64,000 nucleotides of DNA from Zanthoxylum bungeanum (GCA_019454045.1 SKCR01015044.1:23841-87840); one strand, 5' to 3'. Shown: positions 24,715 through 36,778, counted from the first letter of the stretch. Made by a program: numbers and translations. Notes: generated from the sequence alone by a model not told the origin.

Positions 24715-27033
24715 TAGAGATGGCAGAAAAACCCGGGCCCGGTCCGGACTTAAATAAAAAAAATCATATATATACTTTAATATGTTTGTAGTATTTGGAT
24801 TTTTAGTTTATCAATGAAATTTTTGATGTGTTTGTGAATTGTCTTTGCATATAGTGTGAACATATTTTGTATTTGTACATTTTAAACTTTTTTTCAATTT
24901 TTTTTTGAAAAACGGACCGGATAAAGTCAGGCATGTGTTCGGCCTGACAGACGCTCGGGTGACCGGCGTAAACACACACGTATAACGCAAGCACACGTAT
25001 CGTTCAAGTAGTATAAAAATATCGATCCCACGAGGACTTAATTTCTACTGTTGTTATTAATTATTGATACTATTTATTTACAAATATCTAATTGAGGGAG
25101 AAGAGAATGATTGCTTGATTGATTTGGTTGATTGTAGATTTGCTAAATAAATAAATAAATAAAAAGACAAAAGAAAATACTAAGGAAAATAACAAAATAC
25201 ACAAAGATCTAGGGTTGTGAATCCTTCTAATATATTTTAAAAGATGAAGTGATTATTTTATGTTTGTGTAATAAATCAGTTTACTAACCTAGAACACTAA
25301 ATTATGCAAAAGCCTCTGTCGATGGTCAGACGCAAATACCCAGTTTAACCCAATTGAACCATATGTATATGTCAACCAAATTATATGGATTCATTAAGTT
25401 TAAGTTCCAATTATGGCTACCCCCGCCCGACAGGTATATGTCTATCCTGTAAGGAAATCTATTAAAGGGTTATCTATCCTCAAGGAAGATCGTGGGCTAT
25501 TAAGTCTAAGGCTGAAACCTAAAATCCCTACGTCTAGTTCATTTTAGATTTACCACATCAATCTTATTGGTGATCAGACAACAAGAAGCATTAAGCTTAA
25601 GACTTAATAAGTAAACCTTTAAATTACCCAAACTATAAAATAACCCCTTATAAACCGGTGATATTAGAATTCATCACAACCCCAGATAACTAACACATAA
25701 CTAGGGTTAGTAAAAACTTAAAAGTAAAAGACATAAAGTAAAAGCTGAAAAGTAAAATAAAATAAAATAAAATGCTAAGTTAAAGGAATTACTTTTACTA
25801 TTTACTATTTTAGATATCTCCCATAAAATAATATATAAACTTGTGATAATATTACCAACCGACCAATCTGGTGGTATCCTTTATTAGTCAGGTTTAAACC
25901 AGATTAAAATGAATTACCAACCGACCAATCTGGCGGTATCCTTTTTAAGTCAATATTTTAAATAGTGAATATATTATTTTTAAGGGAGATTAATCTAAAT
26001 AGTAACAGTAAAAGAATTACCTTTCACCATAGCTGTGGAAGTTACTTCCTCATGGTGAATAGTAAAAACTGTAAAAAGTAAAAAAATAAATTACTATATA
26101 AACAAAACGTAATTAAAATTATTTACAAAACTAAAAACTAAAAAAAACTAAAAACTAAAAGAAACTAGGGAGAGAAACTCTCTCTTTACATCAAAGAGAT
26201 GAGAGAGAGTGGTGCAACTAAAACTGAAATTTGAAGCTCTATTTATAGGCCCTGGTAGGCTTCCAGCGTCGCAACGCCAAGGCCTTTGGCGTCCCTACGC
26301 CATCTTCTGTCGACGTGGCACGCTCTGGTTCGTCGGTTGCAGATTCTGGATAAGATGATAAGGTGACACGTGGCGAGGTGGTTGGGCTTCAATTATTGTG
26401 ACACGTGACGACTTCTGATTGGTCGATGAGATTCTTATCCGCCACATGTTAGATAATGATTAGATAGCCAATAATGATGCTGACGTGGCGGTGACGTGGC
26501 ACTGATGTGGCGACACGTGGGAAAGAGATTGTCGGCCCCGTAGGATTGCGACACGTGGCACTTCCTGATTGGCTGATGATGACATGGCGGTGAGGTGGCA
26601 GTTTGACTTGGTCAACATGGTGATGTGGCTGATGACGTGGAGTGACACGTGGCACATGTGGCGATGATGACTGTCGGCACCGTAGGATGCTGACACGTGG
26701 CACGACGTATGTTAGCAGATCGACTGTGATGGTGACACGTGGCACGGCGCACGTTAGCAAAGTCAAACTTTTCTCAGATTCTGACACGTGGACCAGGCGC
26801 ACGTTAGTCGTCGCGACGCGGACAATTTACTGAATTGCCATTTTGTCAATTTTTCTCTATTTTGGCCCCAAATTGCTTCCAATGCTTTCCCAACTTATTT
26901 ATCTGGAAAATAACACAAAATACATCAAAATATTCACAAAACTCAAGAAACTATACAAAATATTAGGTTAAATGAGTGGGAAATAGTGATAGATTTACCA
27001 CTCATCATCGAGCCGGGCTATTCCCGGGCTCGG
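24715..27033. mobile_element. Insertion of unknown class splitting copia-3, with hAT-like left end
   Basis: The copia frame is interrupted exactly here. The flanks ACCCC (24710-24714) and ACTCC (27034-27038) are a probable five-base duplication with one mismatch. The left end TAGAGATGGCAG followed by CCCGGGCCCGG resembles plant hAT-type MITE termini. The right end has a matching GGGCTATTCCCGGGCTCGG, but no clear complementary tip. An interior piece starting near 24970 (ATCGATCCCACGAGGACTTA) may be a second nested element. Two direct copies of a roughly 65-bp unit (ACCAACCGACCAATCTGG) lie at about 25855 and 25917. No ORF with a recognisable domain was found. Confidence 0.55.
26345..26825. repeat. 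Cluster of G-box-like ACACGTGGC repeats
   Basis: Eight copies of GACACGTG (near 26366, 26399, 26511, 26549, 26642, 26690, 26732 and 26781) occur in about 480 bp, interspersed with GATGTGGC and GACGTGGC variants. CACGTG is the plant G-box core bound by bZIP and bHLH factors. Whether these sites are regulatory or just a degenerate tandem repeat is not shown by sequence. Confidence 0.7.
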
Positions 27034-27038
27034 ACTCC

Positions 27039-27332
27039 AGTGACTTTTCTATCTTGAGGCTTGTCAACAAGCTGCCATGTTTTGTTTTTCTCGATCATGT
27101 ACAACTCCTTCTTCATTGTAACCATCCAGTTTTGATTATGTTTTGCTTCTTCAAAACTTGTAGGCTCACAAACCGTAATATTGCATCTATGATAAACATC
27201 AGAAAATAATATAGTGCCTTTGACATGATTGTCATCCACCATGTCATTTTTCCAGTCTCTTATAAAAAGCATTCTAGAAACGTGGCAAGCAGTCCTAAAC
27301 ATAACAACTGACACAATACATATTATGAGCAT
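27039..27332 (-). pseudogene. Copia reverse transcriptase fragment, N-terminal part (copia-3)
   Basis: The minus-strand frame shows SFEEAKHNQNWMVTMKKE and IEKNKTWQLVDKPQDRKVTG, the conserved lead-in of copia reverse transcriptase. Its continuation lies at 24714 and below, beyond the insertion. The right end runs into a TA microsatellite. Only about 80 codons are alignable. Confidence 0.8.
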
Positions 27333-27348
27333 TCAAACCCAAACGCAC

Positions 27349-27351
<3 letters not shown>

Positions 27352-27392
<41 letters not shown>
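27352..27392. repeat. (TA)n microsatellite
   Basis: Uninterrupted AT alternation of about 41 bp at the right border of the copia-3 fragment. Confidence 0.97.
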
Positions 27393-27394
<2 letters not shown>

Positions 27395-28699
27395 TTAAAT
27401 GTTTTTCTACTCCATTAATGCACCACGTGACACCATCTAAAATTTCTGTTATTTATTTAATTTAAATAAACCTTTTAAAAAAAGATAAGATGTTTTAAAA
27501 TAATCAACCTATTAAAATAAGAAATATAGTTAGATCAGGAGTCTCAAAATAATAAACCTATTGAAATAAGAAACATAATTTTTTTATTTTATATTTAAAA
27601 AACGCGGCACCACTTAAAAACTCTATGATTTATTTAATTTAAATCTAGTTTTTAAAATAAGGAGTCTTAAAATAATAAAACTATTAAAATAAGATATATT
27701 TTTTGTATATTAAAAAACGTAAAATAAGCTGACAGTAATGAAGAAAAAAATTATTATCTCATGCTTATATTCTATTTTGTGTAAAATCCAAACAAAAAAA
27801 TCTTTATCTAAAATTATTGAAATAAAACATTCTATTAAAAATAAATTATATAAAAAAGTTGAAATTTTTTTCTCCTTCAACACGCCACGTGGTACTACCT
27901 AAAATTTTATTTATTTATTTTATTAATAATTAATTAATATTTAAATAATTAATAATTAATAAAATTAATCAATAATTAATAGTAAAATAATATTTATTTT
28001 AATAAAAGAATAATTTAATATTTAGTAATTTAATACATTAAAAAATAATAATAATTAATAAATAATAAATTAATATATAATTATAATTAAGGGTATTTTT
28101 GTAACTTTTTAACAACTCATTTCGATTACTAAACAAAGTAAACACATGAATGGTAATACTACTTCATTCCGATTCTGATTCTTACAGTTAATTAAACAAC
28201 TTATTTTGATTCCGATTTATCATTCTCATTCCAGCTCATTCCGATTTCATTTTGTTCCAATTTCATCTCATTACGATTACGAATACGTAAACGCACCATA
28301 ATTCCTACCGTTGACACTTTTAAATTGTGAAATGAAAGCATGGGCATTAAAGCTTGCTTAAAGTTTTATTTTCTTCTATTATATAAACAAAACTGATTTT
28401 TTTTTTAAAAAAAAATTATTTTAAATATTTCATTTTCTTCTAACATTTGCAGGATAAAGATGGTAAAAACAATATCTTGACCACTTTTAATTAAAGAAGG
28501 AAAAGCCCCGCTTCGATAACTTTCACTTTAAATTAAAGAATTAGAAGTCAATACCAACAATTCTGAAGCACAATTAAACAAGGAACTGATGAAACCCACA
28601 ATTAGTAACACCAAAATGGATGAAACCCAGCAATTAGAAACCCAGCGAACGCCCACTTCTAAATTAAATTTTGTCAAATACAAACACCAAATATTAACA
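27393..28699. other. AT-rich gene-free region with repeated CACGTGGCACCA-type motifs
   Basis: No gene is seen. Three related modules near 27420, 27604 and 27885 share a CACGTG/CGCGGCACCAC core followed by a TTTATTTAATTTAAAT stretch. The span 27900-28090 is almost pure AAT/TAAT. The part 28140-28300 has repeated ATTCCGATT motifs resembling ends of small DNA transposons. Nothing functional can be assigned. Confidence 0.5.
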
Positions 28700-29025
28700 A
28701 AAACCTCGGGTTGCCTCTTGCTACGTCCCTACCACCACACTAAGGGCTAAACGGCACTCCTGGCCTCGGCGCCCACACTTCGGGTGAACAGGACTCACAG
28801 AGGAGACCGCCTAAAGCAAGGATCGAGGGTGTTGTTTCCAACTATTTTCTGATTCACAAGATCCACAGAGTGGCGAGTGAAGAGCATACTCATAGAGATA
28901 GATAGAGGTGAACTGCAAACTCATGGATAAGTAATAGTAGCTGAGGGAGGAAGACTCCCTCGTGCTTTGAGAGAGAACCTAATAGTTATTTAGCTAAACA
29001 TGAGAGAGTAAGCACAATAGGAATT

Positions 29026-29077
29026 TTTATTCCAAATTGAGTTCTGAATACAAACTGAAAACCTCACTCCTTATATA
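29026..29077 (-). promoter_or_regulatory. Putative viral pregenomic RNA promoter and poly(A) signal
   Basis: On the minus strand a TATATAA box (29077-29071) is followed about 40 bases downstream by AATAAA (29031-29026). Caulimovirids place a poly(A) signal shortly after their RNA start because it is read through at the first pass. Upstream (29150-29310) are repeated CTAAAGCAAAAGC motifs (plus strand) that could be enhancer repeats. No primer-binding site was found to the left, so the leader is incomplete. Confidence 0.5.
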
Positions 29078-29324
29078 GATGGAGGAGAGGAAACACAAAA
29101 CATCTATGGTGGGACAGGACCCCGCACCAAAGAGATAAGAATAAATAAAGACCACTCCTTTTCTAAAGCAAAAGCTAAAGCAAAGGAATCTACTTTTACA
29201 AAAGCAAAAGCAAAAGAAAAGATGCTAAAGCAAAGATGCTAAAGCATGATAATGACTAAAAGCAAAAGCAAACAAATCATGCTGTCTAAAGCATGAATTA
29301 TTGAAAGCAAACGACAAAACATGA

Positions 29325-30612
29325 TCATGGGAAATAATCATGTGGTTGGATATCTTCAAGAGGATCATCCTCAAATTGGCATTCTTCCCAAAGTGCCCTA
29401 GCCTTGTGAGACATAGGGATTTCACCATCGATGATTCTAGAGGAAAGACTCTGAGGAAAAGTAATCTTGTTGCATCCTTGAATAATACACCTTGAAGATT
29501 CTTCGATAGTGGTGAATCGTCGCCATGCTTTATCATTTGTATTGCATTCTAAGCTTCGGCGAACATTGTCTGCAGAGAAAGCCCTAATCCTGTGAGTATG
29601 TCTTGAAGACAGAGCTTCTGGAAAAAGATCATCAATACCAGAATATTTTCTGGGTTTTGGTCTTGATGGCCATGTAGCAATCTTCCATGAGGAAAGACAG
29701 GATGAAGGAATAATCCTGATCAGGTGTAAAGGAGGGGAAACATTCAGATAGTACTGTGTCCATTCTGGAGAGATAGAATCAATCCAAACATTGATACTTC
29801 CATGTCGCTTGTACCATCTCTTAATTTCATTGCAGACTTTAGGAGGTAGAAAGTTGAGACTTTCTTCCTCAATACCCGAACAATCTGGTTGGAGAGGATT
29901 TTGTCCTAGAACAAATCCATTGAGAAAACCTAGTTCAAACAGGTTTCCCAAATTCCATTCATAGTTGTGAAAAAAGCTTTGACTCTTGATAAAAATCGTG
30001 GAATGAAATGTTTCATAACCACAATGGACAATAGCATCTGTATACTGAGTCATTCCGTCAGACTTTCCATCCCAGATGCTTCTGAGAATAGAACACCATT
30101 TTCGAAAACATGATGACGGAGTCCCAAGAATTTCTTCTGCAATCCCGTTAGGAATTACTGAATCAGGATGATCAAACAAACTCTCATAAAATTGGTCTTT
30201 GAGACCATTGGTGAAGGATTGATCAACCATGGATCTTTTAAGGATTGGCCATTTTGACAACTTCTCTTGAATCCTGGATTTTTTGTTGTTGAGCTCTTCA
30301 GGGTTACTCATGGTCTCCTGGTGTAACTCTTGAATTTCTTTGTCCAGGACGTACTTCCTTTTATAAGGGTAGTGACCCTTAGAATCTTCATCAGGAAGGA
30401 AGCTTTCTACTATCCAAGCTTGAATAGTAAGATCAATGTCTTTCATGGTGACAAGACGTAAAGAGGCAAGGTCATTCATCCGTGAGATCTTTTGACTGAA
30501 GATCTTTGAGACCTTGATGCTTTTGATGAAGTCTTTAAACACCTTTACATGTGTTGTTCTGATAGGGATCCATTGTGGGGATCGATCTTGTAAAGTTCTG
30601 GACTTCATTGGG
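29325..30612 (-). pseudogene. Unassigned caulimovirid ORF, fused to RT fragment
   Basis: About 430 codons downstream of the truncated reverse transcriptase remain open in the same frame. An internal methionine near 30609 (MKSRTLQDRSP) could be the natural start of a separate protein. The product is tryptophan-rich (WKIATWPSRPK, RKWCSILRSIWDG) and has no domain I recognise. It may correspond to the second ORF of unknown function described in some endogenous caulimovirids. RNase H, expected after the RT, is missing, so an internal deletion joined the two. It is surprisingly intact compared with the rest of the viral copy. Confidence 0.55.
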
Positions 30613-31260
30613 GGAAGATCTTTGATGAGCCATAACAGCTGGTAGTGTGACTCAGCATCTTTTGAGAAAAGAAGCAGGTCGTAGACCAACGTGTAATGCA
30701 TTGTCGGCTGGAAGATCTTTGTCATTGCCTTCTGAAATAGTGATGGCGCTACCTTGAGGCCAAAAGGTAAAACTTTCCACTGGTAGTGGGCATTAGGTAT
30801 GCAAAAGGCTGTTTTGGGCCTTTCATCTGGGCTTATACCCAATTGCCAAAAACCTGCCTTGAGATCAAAATTTGAGAAGATGTGGGCTTCTCGGATATGA
30901 ACAAACAGTGAGTTGATCTTGGGCAATGGGAACTTGTCATCTTTCAAGAAAGCGTTGAGAGGCTTGTAGTCTATCACCAGACGTTTCTTTCCACGTGCCT
31001 TCTCTGACCGCTTCTCCACATAAAAGGCTTGGCAAGCCCAATCAGAAGTTGTGGGCTCAATTAATCCTTGCTGTAGCAACTGGTTGCATTCATTCTGGGC
31101 CAAAGCAAGGTCCGAAGGAGTCATCCCCGGATGGGTAGCCTTTGTTGGGTTGATATCCTCATTAAGCTTGAAAGGAAGCTTAATAAAGAACTCTTCATTT
31201 CTCCATAATGGGTTTGGATGATTAAAGTCGCTGTGAGACTCTGACCAAAACGGAGAGAGA
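30613..31260 (-). pseudogene. Caulimovirid reverse transcriptase, truncated
   Basis: Recognisable RT motifs on the minus strand: KKRLVIDYKPLN (near 30975), FSNFDLKAGFWQLG (near 30860), KVLPFGLKVAPSLFQ (near 30760). The catalytic box, normally Y-x-DDLL, reads VYDLLLF near 30675 because of a small deletion, so polymerase activity is lost. The thumb and RNase H that should follow are deleted. The region between this and the protease (31125-31356) is frame-broken. Confidence 0.85.
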
Positions 31261-31356
31261 GAACTGTTGTTTCAATTCTTCAAAATCCACCATATTCACC
31301 CCCACTCTAAGGATTGGAACAACTTTGGAACAGTAGTATAAGGCTTAATGAATCTT

Positions 31357-32370
31357 TTAAAACCGTATACCATCTGGTTGGATCTGAAGTCTCTTGGCTT
31401 GATGATAAACATCAAAGCCAATCAAAATATCTTTATCCGGTAAGTTGGAACCAATGACTCTGGTCCAAATTGTACAATCATGGAAAAACCGGATACCGAT
31501 AGGTTCTTGGTGATGAGATCCGTATGGAAACACCTCACCATCAGCAGCTTTGAAAAACTCTGTATGCTTCACCCATGCTTCTGGTGGCAAAACTGCTGGA
31601 TTCATCATGCTCCTGTGAGCTCCTGTGTCCATAAACCCAATGACTTTAATGGGCTTATCATATTTTGACGGTAAAATCTGCACATGGACTAAAGGAACTG
31701 GAACAGTAGGCTTGAGAGCCTGGCATGGCTGTATAGTGAACACCGGGATATAGCAGTCTGAGTTGCTGCTATCATCTGAACTGGATTCATCTGAACTGGA
31801 GAGTTCAGGATTGTTGAGTGCGAACACGGTTTCACTGTCCATTTGATCTTGCTCTGAAAACCACGATTCAGCATCTGCATCGTCAAGATCAATTCTGGAA
31901 GACTGATGGATCTGTTGAACCATCTTAGCAGCTTGCTTCGGATTCTTAGGACAATCCTTTGAGAAATGCCCTTTCTTTTTGCAAATGAAGCACATGCTGT
32001 CTTTCGGCTTACCACGTCGATCTTTCTGTTTGAAAAATCGAACTGGACGCCATTCTTTGCGCTGTTTCTCTTTCTTGCTCTTCTTTTTCTTAAAGAGCTT
32101 ATAATGAGATTTCTTCTTTGAAGGACATGCGCAACTTTTCTTGTCTTTGCACTTGATCTGCAAATGGGGCTTTTTGCACGCAGCTTTAAATGGCTGATTG
32201 TCTCTGAGCATCTCCCTGATAAGTGTACGCTGGTCACAAAGCTTATTGAGAGCTTTGATAGCGATCTGGTGAATTTCTCCAAGGGACATGTCTGTAACTT
32301 TCTGCTGTGTAGCCTGTATCAAGCGCTGCATTTCCTTATGTAGCTCCTCTGGTAGAGAGGCAGCATACGT
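31357..32370 (-). pseudogene. Caulimovirid capsid C-terminus, zinc knuckle and aspartic protease
   Basis: The frame continues the capsid core found at 37105 and above. It has a basic region rich in lysine with CACPSKKK, a CCHC knuckle (CFICKKKGHFSKDC, near 31970), an acidic serine-rich stretch and a retropepsin active site (FMDTGAHRS, near 31620) followed by ILIGFD. Removing the palindrome and one TACGT copy leaves the reading frame continuous across the empty site. This segment is open for over 330 codons, so it is not old compared with the frame-broken parts. Confidence 0.85.
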
Positions 32371-32695
32371 TGTAGACGCTGGTTTTCGCCCGAGGTCCAC
32401 AATCAGAATTTGTAGATTGGGGGCATCAACGATCCTGCAAAACAAAGATAAAATGAACGGGAGTTGACTACCACCGGTATGGTGGGTGCCGGGTATACTC
32501 CAACGCCCAAGTCAGTATAGTGGAATGAGATGCTGTTTATGTAATATGAGGAAATAAGGCTTTTTGTTACCTTACTTTCTTTTGATAGCCGTGAGGGCGG
32601 CAACAAAGGAATAGAATTCTCAGAATTTGTATCAGAGAATAGAAGTTTTTAAGTGTGTTCTTTTCTGCCCCCTTGAACCTTGAGTTATCTTCCCT

Positions 32696-32702
32696 TTTAT
32701 AG
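32696..32702 (-). promoter_or_regulatory. Outward TATA box, left arm
   Basis: TATAAAAGGGAAGA on the minus strand, mirror of 36772. It would drive transcription leftwards into the protease-RT half of the viral copy. Confidence 0.6.
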
Positions 32703-33263
32703 ATAAATCTGAAAAGAATATTTCGTAGCTGTAATGGAAGCTGGCAGTGGGTCTACAATGTGCTGATATACCTGGCTATGGATTCCATAACGTGTCTTGG
32801 ATCCAACTTTCGGCGTTGGCACATGTTTTATGTTTAGAAAAAGTAACAATCATGTTTTATGCTGTCTCATTTTTTTAGCCTTTTCATTTGTAGTGTTTCG
32901 TACTGGTAGAATAAAGTCTAATGGGCTGGGCTTTCCAATATGTTTTTAAAGGACCAATATTTGTGGGCTTTTAGTATAGAATCTTGACGTGAAAAGACAG
33001 TCTAACCCTTGGGTCCAAATTTGGCACGTACAGTTTGTTCCCTACTCTTTAAGTCAAAAAATCTTTTGACTTTGAGAGTAATAAATCGAATGTATCATCT
33101 AGGATTTTCTCTGTAGATTTAATCTGAATCGTTTTGGAAATGTCATAAGTTAAGACTTAATCTTAATAAGATATGCAAGAATGATGAATCAGTTAATAGA
33201 TCAGGATTCTGTCTAATTCCGTCTGAACAAATTCAGACTTCATGTGAGGTAATGGGAAGTATT

Positions 33264-34350
33264 CCCAGTCGACCGAACCTGGTGAAGGTCAGGAAAATCC
33301 CCATGCTACGGGTCCGTGGACCAAGGGATTTATTCGTGTCGTTTGGACAAGTTGAAGGCTAGACTTGATCTTGACTCTATCAAAGTCATTGGGGAATGTT
33401 CCCAGTCGACTGAACCTGGTGAAGGTCAGGATAATCCCCATGCTACGGGTCCGTGGACCAAGGGATTTATTCATGTCGTTTGGACCAGTTGAAGGCCACT
33501 AGATCTTGACTTTATCAAAGTCATTGGGGAATGTTCCCAGTCGACTGAACCTGGTGAAGGTCAGGAAAATCCCCATGCTACGGGTCCGTGGACCAAGGGA
33601 TTTATTCATGTCGTTTGGACCAGTTGAAGGCCACTTGATCTTGACTCTATCAAAGTCATTGGGGAATGTTCCCAGTCGACTGAACCTGGTGAAGGTCAGG
33701 ATAATCCCCATGCTACGGGTCCGTGGACCAAGGGATTTATTCATGTCGTTTAGACCAGTTGAAGGCCAGACTTGATCTTGATTCTATCAAAGTCATTGGG
33801 GAATGTTCCCAGTCGACTGAACCTGGTGAAGGTCAGGATAATCCCCATGCTACGGGTCCGTGGACCAAGGGATTTATTCATGTCGTTTGGACCAGTTGAA
33901 GGCCAGACTTGATCTTGATTCTATCAAAGTCATTGGGGAATGTTCCCAGTCGACTGAACCTGGTGAAGGTCAGGATAATCCCCATGCTACGGGTCCGTGG
34001 ACCAAGGGATTTATTCATGTCGTTTGGACCAGTTGAAGGCCACTTGATCTTGACTCTATCAAAGTCATTGGGGAATGTTCCCAGTCGACTGAATCTGGTG
34101 AAGGTCAGGAAAATCCCCATGCTACGGGTCCGTGGACCAAGGGATTTATTCATGTCGTTTGGACCAGTTGAAGGCCACTTGATCTTGACTCTATCAAAGT
34201 CATTGGGGAATGTTCCCAGTCGACTGAACCTGGTGAAGGTCAGGATAATCCCCATGCTACGGGTCCGTGGACCAAGGGATTTATTCATGTCGTTTGGACC
34301 AGTTGAAGGCCACTTGATCTTGACTCTATCAAAGTCATTGGGGAATGTTC
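33264..34350. repeat. Eight 135-137-bp tandem repeats, left arm
   Basis: Unit starts marked by CCCAGTCGACTGAA fall at 33264, 33401, 33536, 33671, 33808, 33945, 34080, 34215 and the end at 34350. Spacings are 137, 135, 135, 137, 137, 135, 135, 135. Unit identity is very high. Confidence 0.95.
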
Positions 34351-35083
34351 CCAGTCGACATATGTGGTGTGAAACTTTGTATATGTTCCAGTCGACAAGT
34401 ATGTGGAGTATGTTTGCATATACATTCCAGACGACCATATATGAAGACTTGATATGAGCATTTTCCAGTCGACATATGTGGTGAGAAACTTTGTATATGT
34501 TCCAGTCGACAAGTATGTGGTTTATGTTTGCAGGTACATTCCAGTCGACAATATATGAAGACTTGAAATGAGCATTTTCCAGTCGACATATGTGGTGAGA
34601 AACTTTGTATATGTTCCAGTCGACAAGTATGTGGAGTATGTTTGCATATACATTCCAGACGACCATATATGAAGACTTGAAATGAGCATTTTCCAGTCGA
34701 CATATGTGGTGTGAAACTTTGTATATGTTCCAGTCGACAAGTATGTGGAGTATGTTTGCATATACATTCCAGACGACCATATATGAAGACTTGATATGAG
34801 CATCTTTCAGTCGACATATATGGTGTGAAACTTTATATATGTTCCAGTCGACAAGTATGTGGAGTATGTTTGCATATACATTCCAGACGACCATATATGA
34901 AGACGTGACATGAGCATCTTTCAGTCGACATATATGGTGTGAAACATGGTATATATTCCAGTCGACAAATATGTGGTTTATGTTTGCAGGTACATTCCAG
35001 TCGACAATATATGAAGACTTGATATGAGCATTTTCCAGTCGACATATGTGGTTGTGAAACTTTGTATATATTCCAGTCAACAT
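34351..35083. repeat. Central 114-bp tandem array built from 38-bp submotifs
   Basis: Units of exactly 114 bp start at 34351, 34465, 34579, 34693, 34807, 34921 and 35035. Each contains three roughly 38-bp subunits opening with CCAG(T/A)CGAC. The same CCAGTCGAC word opens the 135-bp units, so both arrays probably grew from one ancestral motif. Confidence 0.93.
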
Positions 35084-35127
35084 TTGACAGGGTTATGATA
35101 TTTCAATCGACATGATATTAGTCGACT

Positions 35128-36213
35128 GGGAACATTCCCCAATGACTTTGATAGAGTCAAGATCAAGTGGCCTTCAACTGGTCCAAACGACATGAATAAA
35201 TCCCTTGGTCCACGGACCCGTAGCATGGGGATTATCCTGACCTTCACCAGGTTCAGTCGACTGGGAACATTCCCCAATGACTTTGATAGAGTCAAGATCA
35301 AGTGGCCTTCAACTGGTCCAAACGACATGAATAAATCCCTTGGTCCACGGACCCGTAGCATGGGGATTTTCCTGACCTTCACCAGATTCAGTCGACTGGG
35401 AACATTCCCCAATGACTTTGATAGAGTCAAGATCAAGTGGCCTTCAACTGGTCCAAACGACATGAATAAATCCCTTGGTCCACGGACCCGTAGCATGGGG
35501 ATTATCCTGACCTTCACCAGGTTCAGTCGACTGGGAACATTCCCCAATGACTTTGATTGAATCAAGATCAAGTCTGGCCTTCAACTGGTCCAAACGACAT
35601 GAATAAATCCCTTGGTCCACGGACCCGTAGCATGGGGATTATCCTGACCTTCACCAGGTTCAGTCGACTGGGAACATTCCCCAATGACTTTGATTGAATC
35701 AAGATCAAGTCTGGCCTTCAACTGGTCTAAACGACATGAATAAATCCCTTGGTCCACGGACCTAGCATGGGGATTATCCTGACCTTCACCAGGTTCAGTC
35801 GACTGGGAACATTCCCCAATGACTTTGATAGAGTCAAGATCAAGTGGCCTTCAACTGGTCCAAACGACATGAATAAATCCCTTGGTCCACGGACCCGTAG
35901 CATGGGGATTTTCCTGACCTTCACCAGGTTCAGTCGACTGGGAACATTCCCCAATGACTTTGATAAAGTCAAGATCTAGTGGCCTTCAACTGGTCCAAAC
36001 GACATGAATAAATCCCTTGGTCCACGGACCCGTAGCATGGGGATTATCCTGACCTTCACCAGGTTCAGTCGACTGGGAACATTCCCCAATGACTTTGATA
36101 GAGTCAAGATCAAGTCTAGCCTTCAACTGTCCAAACGACACGAATAAATCCCTTGGTCCACGGACCCGTAGCATGGGGATTTTCCTGACCTTCACCAGGT
36201 TCGGTCGACTGGG
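35128..36213. repeat. Eight 135-137-bp tandem repeats, right arm
   Basis: Inverted counterparts of the left array, with unit marks at 35128, 35263, 35398, 35533, 35670, 35805, 35940, 36075 and 36211. The copy number is identical to the left arm. One unit near 35757 lacks CCGT after GGAC. Confidence 0.95.
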
Positions 36214-36771
36214 AATACTTCCCATTACCTCACATGAAGTCTGAATTTGTTCAGACGGAATTAGACAGAATCCTGATCTATTAACTGATTCATCATTCTT
36301 GCATATCTTATTAAGATTAAGTCTTAACTTATGACATTTCCAAAACGATTCAGATTAAATCTACAGAGAAAATCCTAGATGATACATTCGATTTATTACT
36401 CTCAAAGTCAAAAGATTTTTTGACTTAAAGAGTAGGGAACAAACTGTACGTGCCAAATTTGGACCCAAGGGTTAGACTGTCTTTTCACGTCAAGATCTAT
36501 ACTAAAAGCCCACAAATATGGTCCTTTAAAAACATATTGGAAAGCCCAGCCCATTAGACTTTATTCTACCAGTACGAAACACTACAAATGAAAAGGCTAA
36601 ATAAATGAGACAGCATAAAACATGATTGTTACTTTTTCTAAACATAAAACATGTGCCAACGCCGAAAGTTGGATCCAAGACACTTTATGGAATCCATAGC
36701 CAGGTATATCAGCACATTGTAGACCCACTGCCAGCTTCCATTACAGCTACGAAATATTCTCTTTTCAGATC

Positions 36772-36778
36772 TATAAAA
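36772..36778 (+). promoter_or_regulatory. Outward TATA box, right arm
   Basis: TATAAAAGGGAAGA on the plus strand. Predicted transcripts would leave the palindrome to the right and be antisense to the capsid N-terminal half of the viral copy. Confidence 0.6.

Larger units (their letters stand above)
32371..34359 (-). repeat. Left arm of the palindrome
   Basis: 1989 bp. On the minus strand it reads tandem repeats, a unique U3-like part, TATAAAA (32702-32696), then a U5-like end GCGTCTACA. It is a nearly perfect inverted copy of 35121-37104. Confidence 0.92.

Noticed and set aside
26449..26802. Minus-strand ORF of 117 codons
   Set aside because: It is made entirely of the CACGTG repeat cluster (CHV, RVT type repeats) and is best explained by the repeats.
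33878..35083. 401-codon minus-strand open frame through the palindrome centre and left arm
   Set aside because: It exists because the 114- and 135-bp repeat units are multiples of three and lack stops in that frame. The product is pure repeat, opposite-strand frames are also open, and no domain is seen.
33264..36213. CRISPR-like or prophage interpretation of the regular repeats
   Set aside because: Units are contiguous with no unique spacers, and the surroundings are plant retroelements and an endogenous plant virus.
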